Of a stretch of DNA of 64,000 nucleotides, positions 1-10,741 are shown piece by piece. The stretch's first letter is position 1. Each line of letters begins with the position of its first letter. The notes under the pieces are model-generated. The model worked only from the letters and a program-made list of their open reading frames with translations, was not told the DNA's origin and made no database searches. The position numbers were made by a program, and so were the translations under genes. This DNA comes from Aradus depressus (lineage: Eukaryota > Arthropoda > Insecta > Hemiptera > Aradidae): the NCBI GenBank assembly GCA_963662175.1, contig OY759225.1, positions 9,869,107-9,933,106 of the forward strand. Direction: 5' to 3'.

Positions 1-880
1 TAAAAATTATTATTATTATTATTAACACAATAACAGTCATACAACAAATCAAAACTAACAATATAAATGAAAATATGTATATACTCCTTTATATATATAA
101 AATTCCAAAACCAATATTAATTATAAGTGACGTGATCCTTCACAATTCCATAAATTTCAAATGGTTAACAGTAGACACGTATTTAATACAAAACGTGGAT
201 GATAGCAGAGTAGCAAGCATCTGATATCAACTTGAACTAGTGTGCGTTTTATCAACATTTATGTTCAATACAACTTTTTGATGTACTTCTCAAAGCTTAA
301 TTTGTTTTTGAATTGGTCAAACTTTTAGACATTTCAATGCATATAGACGACAGCAAGTTCCATTTCAAAATATACTGTCAAAAAAGTTCAAAAAAATTAA
401 TTTTTTCAAATGAGTCCTCCACAATCAAAACTCACAATAACCAATAACAATATTGATATGGCAGTGGTTATTTTTGCCCTAGTGGATAATGTTAGTTCTG
501 ACACTAAGCTCTTTACCACACCTATATTCCAAATTTGGGCGAAATCGAACGAATGTTTTGCGCACAGGCTGAGTGAAAGCATATCACGCCGTAAGTGAAC
601 CCTAAAATCATGACAGGCAGTGATACAGACACTGAATATGAGAATAATGGTCCAGAACCGTCGTCCAAAAAGAGGAAATGATGTTCAGAAATTACAAGTG
701 TTGCAGCATCTTCGGAGGAACAACATTTTCATATTAATACCCAATCCAATGATAACACCTACAAGAAAATTTTTTTTTTTTTTGTGCCTAGGATTTTAGA
801 ACTGATTCTAGCTATATTTGGGGCGCTGAATCTAATAATGAAATCAGTTTTTCTCTATCTGCTCTACATTTTTTGATTTT
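1..880. other. AT-rich non-coding stretch with ATT microsatellite
   Basis: Begins with an (ATT)n run at about 9-24. Positions 600-880 may be decayed upstream sequence of the relic at 881-1165, because short open stretches with acidic and lysine-rich composition occur at 610-690, but frameshifts and a poly(T) run at 770-783 prevent a continuous reading. The short open frame at 410-598 has no recognisable domain. Nothing else is supported. Confidence 0.5.
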
Positions 881-1165
881 GTATTTTGTCACGAAATTAG
901 AGGACTCCTGGAAAAAGTGGGTCTTCCAGAATATTTTCCAGATGATAGGCGCCTATTTATTGACAGCTCAAAGCAAAGTTTGAAATGTGTCCTTCTACGC
1001 AATGGGAACAAATATGGTTCAATACCAATTGCTCACTCAACGAAAATGAAAGAAGAATATAACATCATGACTTTGGTCTTGGAGAAGATAGAGTATCAAT
1101 GGGTGATTTGTATGGACTTAAAAATGGTAAACTTTCTCCTTGAAACAGCATTCAACTTAAAATAG
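881..1165 (+). pseudogene. Fragment of a multicopy arthropod transposon-like protein
   Basis: An open frame reads about 94 residues from 881 to the stop at 1163-1165. It contains LPEYFPDD, RLFIDSSKQSLKCVLL, RNGNKYGSIPIAHS and WVICMDLKMVNFLL in order. I recognise this block from memory as part of a large uncharacterised protein found in many near-identical copies in arthropod genomes, which suggests a mobile element; the class is not certain. There is no ATG: the first in-frame candidate at 917 is GTG. Upstream and downstream parts are missing and the conserved cysteine-containing block expected next is absent (the frame ends in TAFNLK). It is best read as a dead fragment. Confidence 0.6.
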
Positions 1166-1409
1166 TGTAACGTATATTTCACTAAAATGTTATATCTTAG
1201 AAATTTGAGCTCATAGACAAAAACTAATGCCATATTTGAATTCAGGGCATCAAATTCATATGAAATCAGCTCCAAATACGACACAAAAACAACTGTTGGC
1301 CTGTGTATTTGGATCAAAGGTGAGAGTATGCCTGCTTAGCGTTGCTGGCGTCATAAACAGCGTCTCTATTTTCTTTCTCAATTCTCATTCTCTATTCTCT
1401 CGCGTTAAA
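1166..1409. other. Non-coding, no recognised content
   Basis: Short overlapping open frames on both strands have no domain signature. Nothing else is seen. Confidence 0.4.
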
Positions 1410-1660
1410 GTACCTACATTTCTACTTTGGAATCCAATGTAGTGATTTCTGATGTTCATAACAATGAAAATAATGTTGATTTAACAAAAGAATAAAAATA
1501 AAATAAGACCATAAATAAAAGCGTTTGCATGTAAAATTTTGAGTTAATTGAGAAATCCCATACAACATAAAAATAATATTTATGGGTCAAAAAACAAAAA
1601 ATCTAGAAAAAAGTTTCACTTCTGACGTGTATTCCAAGCACACACTATTAAGTCAAAAAA
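1410..1660 (+). repeat. Dispersed repeat DR4, copy 1
   Basis: Shares an ordered series of blocks with 38610-38800: TAGTGATTTCTGATGT, AAAATAATGTTG, TTTAACAAA, GAATAAAAATAAAATAAG, then a block ending in CACTTCTG.CGTGT and CAAGCACA.ACTATT. The copies differ by substitutions and small indels, so this is an old dispersed family of unknown class. Confidence 0.75.
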
Positions 1661-2529
1661 ATTTCAAAGGATAACCCATTCTAAATTCCAACCGAATCAT
1701 CTTCCGTCACGTCTCTAAAACTTGATTACCCCTTAAGTTTGTTATCTATCTCCTTGCACTTAGCTCTATTCCATCCATCTCGGGTTGGTACGAGTGAGTG
1801 CCCATATTCAGGGAACCTTGAAACCGTGGCAACCCGATGAAAACTCGATCTCGGATTTTCGCACAATTACAATACTTCCTTATTATGATAAAATAAGAAA
1901 AAAAAATTGATATACTATTCAAGCAAAAGTAGAATAATAGTACAGAATAATAGTACAACTTGTACGCGGAGTTTGTAAAGAGAATAATAAATGGATGCTT
2001 CAGAGATTTTCTTCATTTAATCGTTTATTAAATGATTAAGATTGATGATTCACTACTTTCTTCATGAAGTGATTAATTGGGGAGGATTTATTCGTTGGAT
2101 AGAGATTAGCGACAAGGAAACATCATGTTTTATATATTTCCCTTCCATTGCTCTAAATACAGTGTCAATATATCATTAGACTATATCCCAAGGGAGAAAG
2201 GGCTATCTTATCGCGTAGGGCCTGTATCACTCTCCGGAAGTTAGACCTAAATAAATGAGCCTCTAGCTACAGGAAATGAGAATACTATCATCAAACGTGA
2301 ACTGTTTTCCACATATACATATATATATATATGCACCTAGGGACCTAAGCATGGTCCCAGAATAGGTGGGGATGCAACGCTCTAACCTGAGGGCCAGGCG
2401 CGGCGAGTCATTCAGCTTAGTAATAGATGAATTGAGCCCTATTCTCTGAACCCACAAGGGATGCCAAAAAAAATATTTAAAATTATAATAAATCAAAAAC
2501 TATAAGTAAAATTAATAATAATAATTAAA
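1661..2529. other. Non-coding stretch with two dispersed motifs
   Basis: Contains GATGAAAACTCGATCTCGG plus ATTTTCGCACA near 1837-1864, repeated at about 16270-16300 and inverted at 42310-42345. The block CACCTAGGGACCTAAGCAT at about 2335-2353 recurs at 63627 and inverted at 37258. A TA run lies at 2318-2332. No gene is supported. Confidence 0.6.
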
Positions 2530-2625
2530 TAAACAATAAATTACCACATTTCCTGTAGAAATTTTATAACTGGTCTTCTATTTAATTTTGATTTCTACAG
2601 TAATTTCCGAAAAGGGGAACTCTGA
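2530..2625 (+). repeat. Dispersed hairpin repeat DR2, short copy
   Basis: Contains TTTCCTGTAGAAATT, a spacer with TGGTCTTCTA, then GATTTCTACAGTAATTTCC, so the two halves are complementary and can fold as a hairpin. The same module occurs at 13375, 25295 and 34915, and inverted at 45925 and 52420. Confidence 0.8.
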
Positions 2626-4651
2626 TTTTATACCCGGGTAATTTTCTGTAAATATACATAATGAAATTTGATATTTATAATATTCTACAAGTTGAATTAC
2701 ACGAAAATACAGTCTCTCTTGACCCAGCTTTCTAAGTAGGGTTAATAATTGTTTTTCATCCATTTTCATTCATTTTAAAACCAAGCAGAGAAGATTGTAG
2801 CACAAATAATGTCCCATGGAAAAACAATATAATTGAATTTTTAGGTCCAATTACAGATAACGACTCCTTGGAGAGGGCAAACAAAGCTTTAAATACTGTA
2901 GCAAGCAGAGGTCGGAGTAAATATTTGATGTGAGTTTGTACTTTGGGAGCAAATTCTTTCCTTATATCCACTCAAGAGTTTTGCCTTGAAGGTGGTTTGA
3001 GTGTGTCTCTGAGATTAAGAAATGGCAACACTTCCGGGGGTAAAGTTTGCCCCATTTTTAGTGAAAATCAACCGATTTTTGATTTGAAAACTATTTGTCT
3101 CAGTATGATTTAAATGACTGAACTATCTATATGCGAAATATTTGAGTTTATAGACACGTGTAGAAATAAAGCTTAGTTTATTTACCTGAGATGTAAAAAA
3201 AAGAAACTTAAGCACGCCGCCAGGTATTAAGTATCTAGATTATAAGCTATCTTAATGTAAACATTCTCGTGACGTATCCTACTACCATGTTATGGTTTAA
3301 CGGAAATAAATATTATTATTAGGGTTTTGGAAAGTTTCAGGACTCTATTGTGTCCAGTCTCTCCAGGTCCTGGAGTGCATCACTCTGTTCTGTATGACTC
3401 CAATAGTGATTATTACATGTTCAAATGATGATGAAGGATGAGGTGGGGATGTAGAAGTGATGTACTAATGAGATGCGGAGTTAGACTATGAGGAGCTGTG
3501 AAGGGGCAGACACATGGTCGAATGGCTACTCTTGATTAGTACAGTACCTACACACCAGACACCACACCAATTGGGACTCGGTGAGAGTGGGAGACACATC
3601 AAATGACATGTTAGGAGCTCCTGTTGTGTTCGACCAGGGTTGAAACAGGCTTCAAACAGACACACAAAGCGTCACAATCAATGTGAGAACAAACAGCCGC
3701 ACCAGGAGAATCCTTGAATTATCTGCTTCCTAGTAAAATTTGACGTGATCTCTCCTGATTCGTCTCAGTTATGATATCAGGTTTTGACGTGAAAACGTCT
3801 ATTAGCTCGATGAGCACAGTGATAGCCGGTCAAACTTTCTTGTGTTACAAAATACCGTCAGATTTCAATCGCTAATAACTACGAGACTAATAATGCGATA
3901 ACAACGGTTGAGGTCACAATGGATAGAGCATGTCTGTACGTGTTTGTTTTGCCTGTGACGTTATCGGGCTAGTGTGGGCGCCGGCGGATGATTGTTGCGA
4001 ATTAGCGTTGTGTAAAATTAGAAATTAGTGTAGCATGATAACGCGTTTAGATAGGACGTTGATTCGAGTGTCATTGTAAAGAGCTTGAGAAGCACTACTA
4101 TGTGTCGTCTCATATGAATCGTAAATATGCGCGGAATTATAGAAAACGCAAATCAGAGGAAAGCTCGCATCAAAAGAAATTTTAAAAACCTAAAAAGTCT
4201 AGTGCCGAGCAAATGCAACAGCTATGGCTTGAAAATGAAAAAAAAAAACACTTGTTATCAGGAGACACGGCAGTGTCTCTGGCCAAGTCCGAAAAAATCC
4301 GAAGAAGAAAGAAAAAGACACTGCTGTGTAACTTTTCTCGTGACACTAAGTGCCACTTTTTGCATCAACAAAAGTATGTTATGCAATAACAAAATAACAT
4401 TTTTCTCTACATAGTTGTGTCGAGAACTCCGAGCTGAACAAAATGAAAAAAAAAAGTAGACAAAAAAGTTCATATTTGACCAAGTTACAAGGGGTCAAAG
4501 TCAGCAAAAAATAACTTTTTTTTTTCTTCTTCCTTTTTCAGTGTCCGGACGTCCGGATGACGTCATCAAAGTTTCAAAATATTTCATTTTAATTATGTGG
4601 AACGTTGTTATGCAGTGATAGTTAATACAGTGTAATAGTGACAGTTACAAA
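2626..4651. other. Mostly non-coding; one SINE scrap and one doubtful coding relic
   Basis: About 3165-3225 holds a scrap of the tRNA-derived SINE body (TTAGTTTATTTACCTGAGAT, AAACTTAAGCACGCCG). Positions 3340-4010 are less AT-rich but have no long frame. At 4113-4400 one frame reads MNRKYARNYRKRKSEESSHQ, stops, and continues in a shifted frame as KPKKSSAEQMQQLWLENEK; this basic, low-complexity composition could be a transposon protein relic but no domain is identifiable. Confidence 0.4.
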
Positions 4652-6520
4652 TTCCCACGTTACCAACCTGAGGGTTGCGGGTTCGAATCCGCACCAGTAA
4701 TATCAACATTCTTTGCTAATAGCCAACGTTACCAACCCGAGGGTTGCGGGTTCGAATCCCCCCGAGTAATATCAACTTATTTTACAAAATGCTCACGTTA
4801 CGAACCCAAGGGTTGCGGGTTCGAATCCCGATCAGTAATATCAACTTATTTTACAAATAGCTCACAATACCAACCCGAGGGTTGCGGGTTCGAGTCCCGA
4901 TCAGTAATATCAACTTATTTTACAAATAGCTCACGTTACCAACCCGAAATTGTTGGGTTCTGATCCCCACCAGCAACATCAACTTATTTCACTAATAGCT
5001 CGCGTTACCAACCCGAGGGTTGCAGGTTCGAGTACCGATCAGTAATATCAACTTATTTTACAAATAGCTCACGTTACTTACTATATAAATAGCTCCCGTA
5101 TCCAACCCGAGGGCTCCGGGTTCGAATCCCCACCAGTAATATCAACTTACTATATAAATAGCTCCCGTTTCCAACCCGAGGGTTCCGGGTTCGAATCCCG
5201 ACGAGTAATATCAACCTATTTTACAAAAAGCTCAAGTTACCACCCCGAGGGTTGCGGGTTCGACTCCCGATCAGTAATATCAACCTATTTTACAAAAAGC
5301 TCAAGTTACCACCCCGAGGGTTGCGGGTTCGACTCCCGATCAGTAATATCAACTTATTTTACAAATAGCTCGCGTTACCATCCCGGAAGTTGCGGGTTCG
5401 AGTCCCGATCAGTAATATAAACTTATTTTACAAATAGCTTACGTTACGAATTCGAGGGTTGGGGGTTTTAATCCCCACCAGTAATATCAACTTACTTTAC
5501 AAGTAGCTCACGTCACGAACACGAAGGTTGCGGTTCGAATCCCCACCACTAATATCAACTTACTTTATAAATAGCCCACGTTACCAACCCGAGGGTTGCG
5601 GGTTTGAATCCCCACCAGTAATATCAACTTATTTTACGAATAGCCCACGATACCTACCCGAGGGTTGCGGTTTCGAATCCCTATCAGTAATAACGACTTC
5701 CTATATAAATAGTTCACGTTACCACCCCGAGGGTTGCGGGTCCGAGTCCCGATCAGTAATGTCAACTTATTTTACAAATAGCTCTCTTTACCAACCCGAG
5801 GATTGTGGGTTTGAATCCCTACCAATAATACCAACTTACTTTACAAAATGCTCACGTTACGAACCCAAAGGTTGCGGGTTTGAATCCCCACCAGTAACAT
5901 CAACTTATTTTACGAATAGCCCACGTTACCCACCCGAGGGTTGCGGGTTTGAATCCCCACCAGTAATATCAACTTATTTTACGAATAGCCCACGTTACCA
6001 CCCCGAGGGTTGCAGGTTCGAGTCCCGATCAGTAATATCAACTTATTTTACAAATAGCTTGCGTTACCAACCCGAAAGTTGCGGGTTCGAGTCGCGATCA
6101 GTAATATCAACTTATTTTACAAATAGCTCACGTTACGAACCCGAGGGTTGCGGGTTCGAATCCCCACTAGTAATACCAACTTATTTTACAAATATCCTAC
6201 TTTACCAACCCAACAAGTAATATCAACTTATTTTACAAATAGCTTGCGTTACCAACCCGAAAGTTGCAGGTTCGAGTCCCGATCAGTAATATCAACTTAT
6301 TTTACAAATAGCTTGCGTTACCAACCCGAAAGTTGCGGGTTCGAGTCCCGATCAGTAATGTCAACTTAGTTTACAAATAGCTCTCTTTACAAACCCGAGG
6401 GTTGCGGGTTCGAATCCTTCCCAATAATACCAACTTACTTTACAAAATGCTCACGTTACGGACCAGAGGGTTGGGGGTTCGAATCCCCACCAGTAATGTC
6501 AACTTACTTTATGAATAGCC
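4652..6520 (+). repeat. 69-bp satellite array with Pol III-like A and B boxes
   Basis: About 26 tandem units with a 69-bp period. Each carries, in order, TAGCTCACGTT (A-box-like), CCAACCCGAGGGTTGCG, the B-box GGTTCGAATCC, then CAGTAATATCAACTTATTTT. The B-box matches the Pol III consensus GGTTCGANTCC exactly in many units and otherwise usually differs by 1-3 bases. The A- and B-box-like motifs are about 20 bases apart, shorter than in a normal tRNA. The TTTT in most units could act as a Pol III terminator. Because 69 is 23 codons, reading frames across the array are open for long stretches (for example 5528-6220), but this is a by-product of the period. A few units (near 5070 and 6205) are partial. 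Confidence 0.96.
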
Positions 6521-6732
6521 TATGAGTTTTGTCTTTTATGTCTTTTCTTTTTCAGTTTTGTATCGAATTTTCTGTCAGTTTTGTACGTATTTTTTAAGAC
6601 TTGCAATACAATGTAAGTTTTTTGAATTCTGTTAGAAAGATTTAAAATAGACATCTACAAGTATTTATCATAAAAAAATCTGATCGTAATGTATGTTGAA
6701 AAATGACATTGATTCATTAAATGTTGTGATAT

Positions 6733-7432
6733 ATAAATAAAAAATTCAGTAAAACTGAAAAGCACGGCCAAGTACGAAAAAAATATCTACCGAAGTAATT
6801 AATAAACATAAGTTTGATTCATTAAATGTTGTGATATATAAAAAAATTCTGGTCAAGTACGATCTTCCATGTATATATACTTCAAAAATTTATTCCTTTT
6901 ATTTTATTATTGTACGTTGTTTGTTTGTACGTAGAATATATTGTAATTAAACTCTTTAAGTGACCGTTTAATTAAAAGAAGTTCAGGTTGGTCATTTCAG
7001 GTACTTGGCGACCTGCCGCGAAGATTAAGTTTACACAATGCTATCTACCTGGAATATGGTATCAATCAATGCAAATTTGAAAACACATGTAATCATGGAA
7101 TTTTTCTAGAAACAAACTAAATGCTCAGGGGAGAAACAATTATTATAGGCAGGTCGCCAAGTACCTGAAATGACCAACCTGAACTTCTTTTAATTAAACG
7201 GTCACTTAAAGAGTTTAATTACAATATATTCTACGTACAAACAAACAACGTACAATAATAAAATAAAAGGAATAAATTTTTGAAGTATATATACATGGAA
7301 GATCGTACTTGACCAGAATTTTTTTATATATCACAACATTTAATGAATCAAACTTATGTTTATTAATTACTTCGGTAGATATTTTTTTCGTACTTGGCCG
7401 TGCTTTTCAGTTTTACTGAATTTTTTATTTAT
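6733..7432. repeat. Near-perfect foldback: 285-bp inverted arms, 130-bp loop
   Basis: The left arm 6733-7017 is the reverse complement of the right arm 7148-7432 with almost no mismatch; the loop is 7018-7147. The outer end carries ACTGAAAAGCACGGCCAAGT and the inner end CAGGTACTTGGCGACCTGCC. A 24-bp block (GATTCATTAAATGTTGTGAT...) just outside the left arm (6711-6735) is repeated inside it near 6819. No coding frame or ribozyme core is visible. It is either a foldback transposon or a recent inverted duplication. Confidence 0.95.
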
Positions 7433-7986
7433 TGATTTTATCCCGACGTTTTCACGGAAAATCTACGGCTTGGACCTTGACTACGCCTCAATGTTTTTTC
7501 ATTGTAGGTTCTGCGTAATTCTGAGAGTGAATATGAGAGGATGAGGGAGGAATAATGAGTGAAAATATAGTGGGTATAAAAAACTCATGATCACATCAGA
7601 TATTTATAAATCTAATTGCCATGCGCCACATTACTTTGAACTATTTTCTAAGTAAATTTATTGTACTTTTTTTGAAGCTATAACGTTGCTTACATAGTTG
7701 ACAATTTAATAAGGAACATTTTTTGTGAGGACCAAATTTTCGAAAGGACTAGTAGTATTCGCATAAATCAAACAAACTTCATAAAAAAAGGGCTATCGAG
7801 ATGTCATTTCAAGACGGTTTTCCAAGGGACCTGCGAAAAATAGTATAAAATCTTTATTTGAAAAGATTTTTGTTTAAGTCATAAGTATAAGCGGTATCTT
7901 GTTAAAGGCACTTACGCCCTGAAGTAAAATGGCCTCAATTTTTTATTTTCTATATTACTTTATATGTTACTTATTTATTTTATAGT
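7433..7986. other. Non-coding, contains a dispersed module
   Basis: The segment 7870-7940 (CATAAG...GTATCTTGTTAA, ACTTACGCCCTGAAGTAAAA, TGGCCTCAATTT) is a diverged copy of the sequence flanking the LINE insertion at 15500-16140. Nothing else is recognised. Confidence 0.5.
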
Positions 7987-8205
7987 TAGTAAGTTATTAT
8001 GACTCGTGCCCGGCTTTAACTACGAGGTCATATCGCCTACTACCAGAGCGCTCTATCGTCGCTCTGGTGGAGATGAGCCCGACTCTACTGTGGGAGTTCT
8101 ACATTTTGTCTATCCACCTAAAAGGGTGCCTATCCACCCATGATTTTTAACGAGTACCTGACAACGTAGAGTTTCGGGATCATCGCGGTTTCGAACTCTA
8201 ATTTT
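7987..8205 (-). mobile_element. tRNA-derived SINE, 5'-truncated diverged copy
   Basis: In minus orientation it carries the 3' half of the SINE seen complete at 41381: the cytosine-rich advance GTACTCGTTAAA, the GGGCTCAT...CCACCAGAG block, GAGCGCTCTGGTAGTAGGCG and ATGACCTCGTAGTTAAAGCC. The tRNA-like head is missing or unrecognisable. Confidence 0.85.
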
Positions 8206-8300
8206 TTTTATTCATATTTAGATGTTGATTAGCGACTGTAGATTCTAATTGTAGGAATATTGAGGGTCAGTCAAAGATGGAAGAAAACACTATTCAAATG

Positions 8301-8337
8301 CCAACGTTTCGATATATTTTATAACATCATCAGGGCC
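8301..8337 (-). ncRNA. Hammerhead-like ribozyme, family A, left copy
   Basis: Minus strand reads GGCC, core CTGATGA, one extra T, helix II GTTATA/TATATC around AAA, then GAAA and helix III palindrome ACGT, with T at the predicted cleavage position followed by GG. Helix I pairs GCC with GGC. There is one mismatch in helix II compared with the right copy. Confidence 0.7.
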
Positions 8338-8552
8338 TACAAACATGGGGGGGAATCAAGATTAGAATCACAAATAAACAAACGTATGTTGATAAACATT
8401 ACTGAACGGTAAAATAGACATTATAACTAGTTAAAAATTGAACCTGACTTACTATGAATATTATTATGTCTATTTTAACGTTCAGTAATGTTTATCAACA
8501 CACTAATTTAGTTTAATTGTGATTCTAAACTAGATTCCCCCCCATGTTTGTA

Positions 8553-8590
8553 GGCCCTGATGATGATATAAAATATATCGAAACGTTGGC
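8553..8590 (+). ncRNA. Hammerhead-like ribozyme, family A, right copy
   Basis: Core CTGATGA, one extra T, a perfect 6-bp helix II GATATA/TATATC with AAA loop, GAAA, helix III ACGT, T at the cleavage site, and GGC downstream pairing with the upstream GCC to form helix I. All hammerhead invariant core bases are present; the extra T is non-standard. Confidence 0.75.
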
Positions 8591-8644
8591 ATTTGAATAG
8601 TGTTTTCTTCCATCTTTGACTGACCCTCCAATATTCCTACAATT

Positions 8645-9429
8645 TATTCATATTCTTATTTATTTATTTTATATATTTTTATGAACAATTCATTAGCGCA
8701 TAGAGTCAATACTATAACGTATTTATTTCAGCCCTTAGAATTAATTTTTTTTTAAATATTTTTAAAACAGGCTAGCACAAATAATGAAATCTGTGAGAGG
8801 TCAGACTACGTTTTTTTTTTATAACCTGTAAAATAATCACTTCTCACTACGTCAGCCCCACATTATATCTAATGATAATCAGCCTTAAGGAGCAATTAGA
8901 GTGGGCTTAACTTCAGGAATGGATGTATTGGCAAGACATTGAACCGATAGAGTGAGAAGTTCCAGAGTAAGACAAATAGAGAGAAATTGGGGTCGGAATA
9001 GTACCTCAAATTGAAAATCTCATTCAATTGACTAACTTTCGTCTGAAAACTTTTTAGATTACTGCCACCTTTTGAAAATGGTTATTGAATAGGTTTAAGA
9101 GGGCTAATCTACAGAATATATATATAGCTCGCCGATTTAGAAATCGAAAGACAAGTTTTATGAATGGAGCTATTTCAGTATTAGTTAGATTGGTTCCGAG
9201 AGTCGAGCGTGATGTTTTTTAAACTGCCAAACCTCAGCAGGAGGTAAACTCTCCCATTTGATATAGAACACCTAGGGAGATGGGATGCAGCGTTGCCATG
9301 TCATGCACCTCCTCCCTGTCTCCTTTCGGCTATCCGTCAACTCAAGCCCTATCCCTAGCAGCCTATGATTCAACGACTCTACACTACAAGCGAATATATT
9401 ATTGTACTAGTAAACAATTTTGAACTTAC
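8645..9429. other. Non-coding; family E ribozyme-unit tail at 8780-8845
   Basis: Positions 8787-8845 (AATCTGTGAGAGGTCAGACT, a T-run, then ACCTGTAAAATAATC) match the downstream tail of the family E units at 23760 and 30530, without the ribozyme itself. The rest (8846-9429) shows no recognised gene or repeat. The downstream intron of the 9430-9519 exon candidate would occupy this stretch. Confidence 0.6.
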
Positions 9430-9519
9430 GTTATCTTGAGAAGGGTTGGAGTCAGGAGGTGGCGGTGGAAGGTCAACACTCCCATTGGACACTCCCGGGG
9501 GCGTGGTTTGCGGCAAGCT
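9430..9519 (-). CDS. Candidate internal exon (90 nt), proline-rich host protein
   Basis: On the minus strand, TGTATTTGTATTTCAG (strong acceptor) precedes the exon and GTAAGT (ideal donor) follows it. The exon is much richer in G and C than the AT-rich flanks. In phase 0 it is fully open for 30 codons, reading SLPQTTPPGVSNGSVD then LPPPPPDSNPSQDN, a low-complexity Ser/Pro segment. A second frame is also open but gives an unnatural composition. Length is a multiple of three with both junctions in phase 0, so it is a symmetric exon that could be skipped. The upstream candidate at 60010-60072 ends in a compatible phase. The protein is not recognised; the segment is probably a disordered linker. 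Confidence 0.62.
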
Positions 9520-9789
9520 CTGAAATACAAATACATTAATTATATTTTGCATGTAATTAATTAAATACTTTTAAATTCTAAATCACCGGTGTATTATGTA
9601 TCTACTTCCCCAGAAGAAATTAATCCATGTCAATAAATACATTCATTATATCAGGAGTTATTATATTATTTATTTATTGAGTATATTAACAATCGGTAAT
9701 ATAGGATATAGTTCAAAGTAAAATAGAGAATGGCAGTAATGCATATGCCCAATATTCAATTAATTTCTCTGTATAACGATAAGTAACTT

Positions 9790-10044
9790 CAATTGAGGGG
9801 GTTAGAAGCAAAGGGATGTAAGTGACAAAAATGTCATTTCGAGATAATTACCTTCAAAATTATAGTAACATGGTAAATTCAGGTATTACCCAGGTATTTT
9901 CCACTAGATAGCATTACTGGTACTAACAATCGTTCTGATCAATAGCCAGCAGTCAGGGTAGGTGTCAAGGAAGATGTTAACACACATATCTCAATTTCAG
10001 CCGAATTGTCACTTACATCCCTTTGCTTCCAACCCCCTCAGTTG
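9790..10044. mobile_element. MITE with 38-bp terminal inverted repeats
   Basis: The left end AATTGAGGGGGTTAGAAGC continues into AAAGGGATGTAAGTGACA; the right end is its reverse complement with one or two mismatches. Length is about 255 bp, AT-rich inside, no coding capacity. A target duplication is not clear, so the superfamily is not assigned. Confidence 0.85.
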
Positions 10045-10535
10045 TTGTCTAGAACAAAGTTCTGATAATTTAATGATAAAATCATCATAACAGAAGGACG
10101 CACAGGACCTTCACAAGTGAATGGTAATACAATAATAATGAAATATGAAGAAATTAATAATAAAAAAAAAGAATGAAAATAAAAGTAAATATAAAGAAAT
10201 AAATTATAGTTAAAATCTTATATCTTACAATGGGGGAGGGGGGGGGGGGGGGGGGGGGGGTCAAATTAGCTTTAAAAAAGCCTTACGTAATTTATGAATG
10301 GCCCCTTATTAGGTTTTTGAGTAGAGCCTCCTCTCTGATTCCCCCCTCCTTCCCTTCGGCCGATTTCGCAGAAAAAATAATATGTGTAGTCCTTATGGGT
10401 GGTAGTATAACGTATTGACGTAGCGACAAAGCGAATGACGATCCTAAATAAAATGTAAATTGTCTGCTGACAATTGTGTTCGTCGAAACGGACATATTTT
10501 TCCTATGTGATAGTAAGATGTTGTGGGACGAGATT
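10045..10535. other. Non-coding with a poly(G) tract at 10230-10260
   Basis: The G tract (GGGGGAGG followed by more than 20 G) is preceded by A-rich sequence. The segment 10263-10415 resembles DR1 modules in inverted orientation (TTTTTGAGTAGAGCCTCC, CCTTCGGCCGATTTCGC). Nothing coding. Confidence 0.6.
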
Positions 10536-10581
10536 TCTAATAGAAACAAAAGACGTTGTCTTCCCACTGTTTTATTCTATA

Positions 10582-10622
10582 CCAGAACCGGTTTTCGACG
10601 CAACAGCGTCATTATCAGTGGT
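10582..10622 (-). ncRNA. Hammerhead-like ribozyme, family B, left copy (core mutant)
   Basis: Minus strand: CCA, CTGATAA (core G8 replaced by A), extra T, helix II GACGC/GCGTC with TGTT loop, GAAA, helix III AACCGGTT, cleavage C, TGG. The G8 change would be expected to abolish cleavage. Confidence 0.7.
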
Positions 10623-10701
10623 TCATCCACCCACACAGCACAGCGGTTGGAAGATAACTGGCCAGTTATCTTCCAACCGCTGTGCTGTGTGGGTGGATGA
10701 A

Positions 10702-10741
10702 CCACTGATGATGACGCTGTTGCGTCGAAAACCGGTTCTGG
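10702..10741 (+). ncRNA. Hammerhead-like ribozyme, family B, right copy (intact core)
   Basis: CCA, core CTGATGA, extra T, perfect helix II GACGC/GCGTC with TGTT loop, GAAA, self-complementary helix III AACCGGTT, C at the cleavage position, then TGG pairing with the upstream CCA as helix I. This is one of the best-formed copies in the window. Confidence 0.8.

Larger units (their letters stand above)
8247..8644. mobile_element. Family A hammerhead foldback, about 398 bp
   Basis: Outer arms 8247-8425 and 8461-8644 are inverted copies (outer end ATTGTAGGAATATTGAGGG; inner end GATAAACATTACTGAACG) with a short central loop. Each arm holds one hammerhead-like core, reading outward. No coding frame. 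The architecture fits a non-autonomous Penelope-like or retrozyme unit inserted or formed as an inverted dimer. Confidence 0.85.

Noticed and set aside
4113..4414. Basic, lysine-rich reading frames
   Set aside because: Two frames with stops, A-rich composition, and no identifiable domain.
5528..6369. Long open frames (230 and 73 codons) with a repeated 23-residue pattern
   Set aside because: They run through the 69-bp satellite, whose period is divisible by three. The frames follow from the repeat; there is no start context, and the conserved part is the B box, not codons.
4652..6520. CRISPR array
   Set aside because: Direct repeats are contiguous with no unique spacers, and the genome is eukaryotic.
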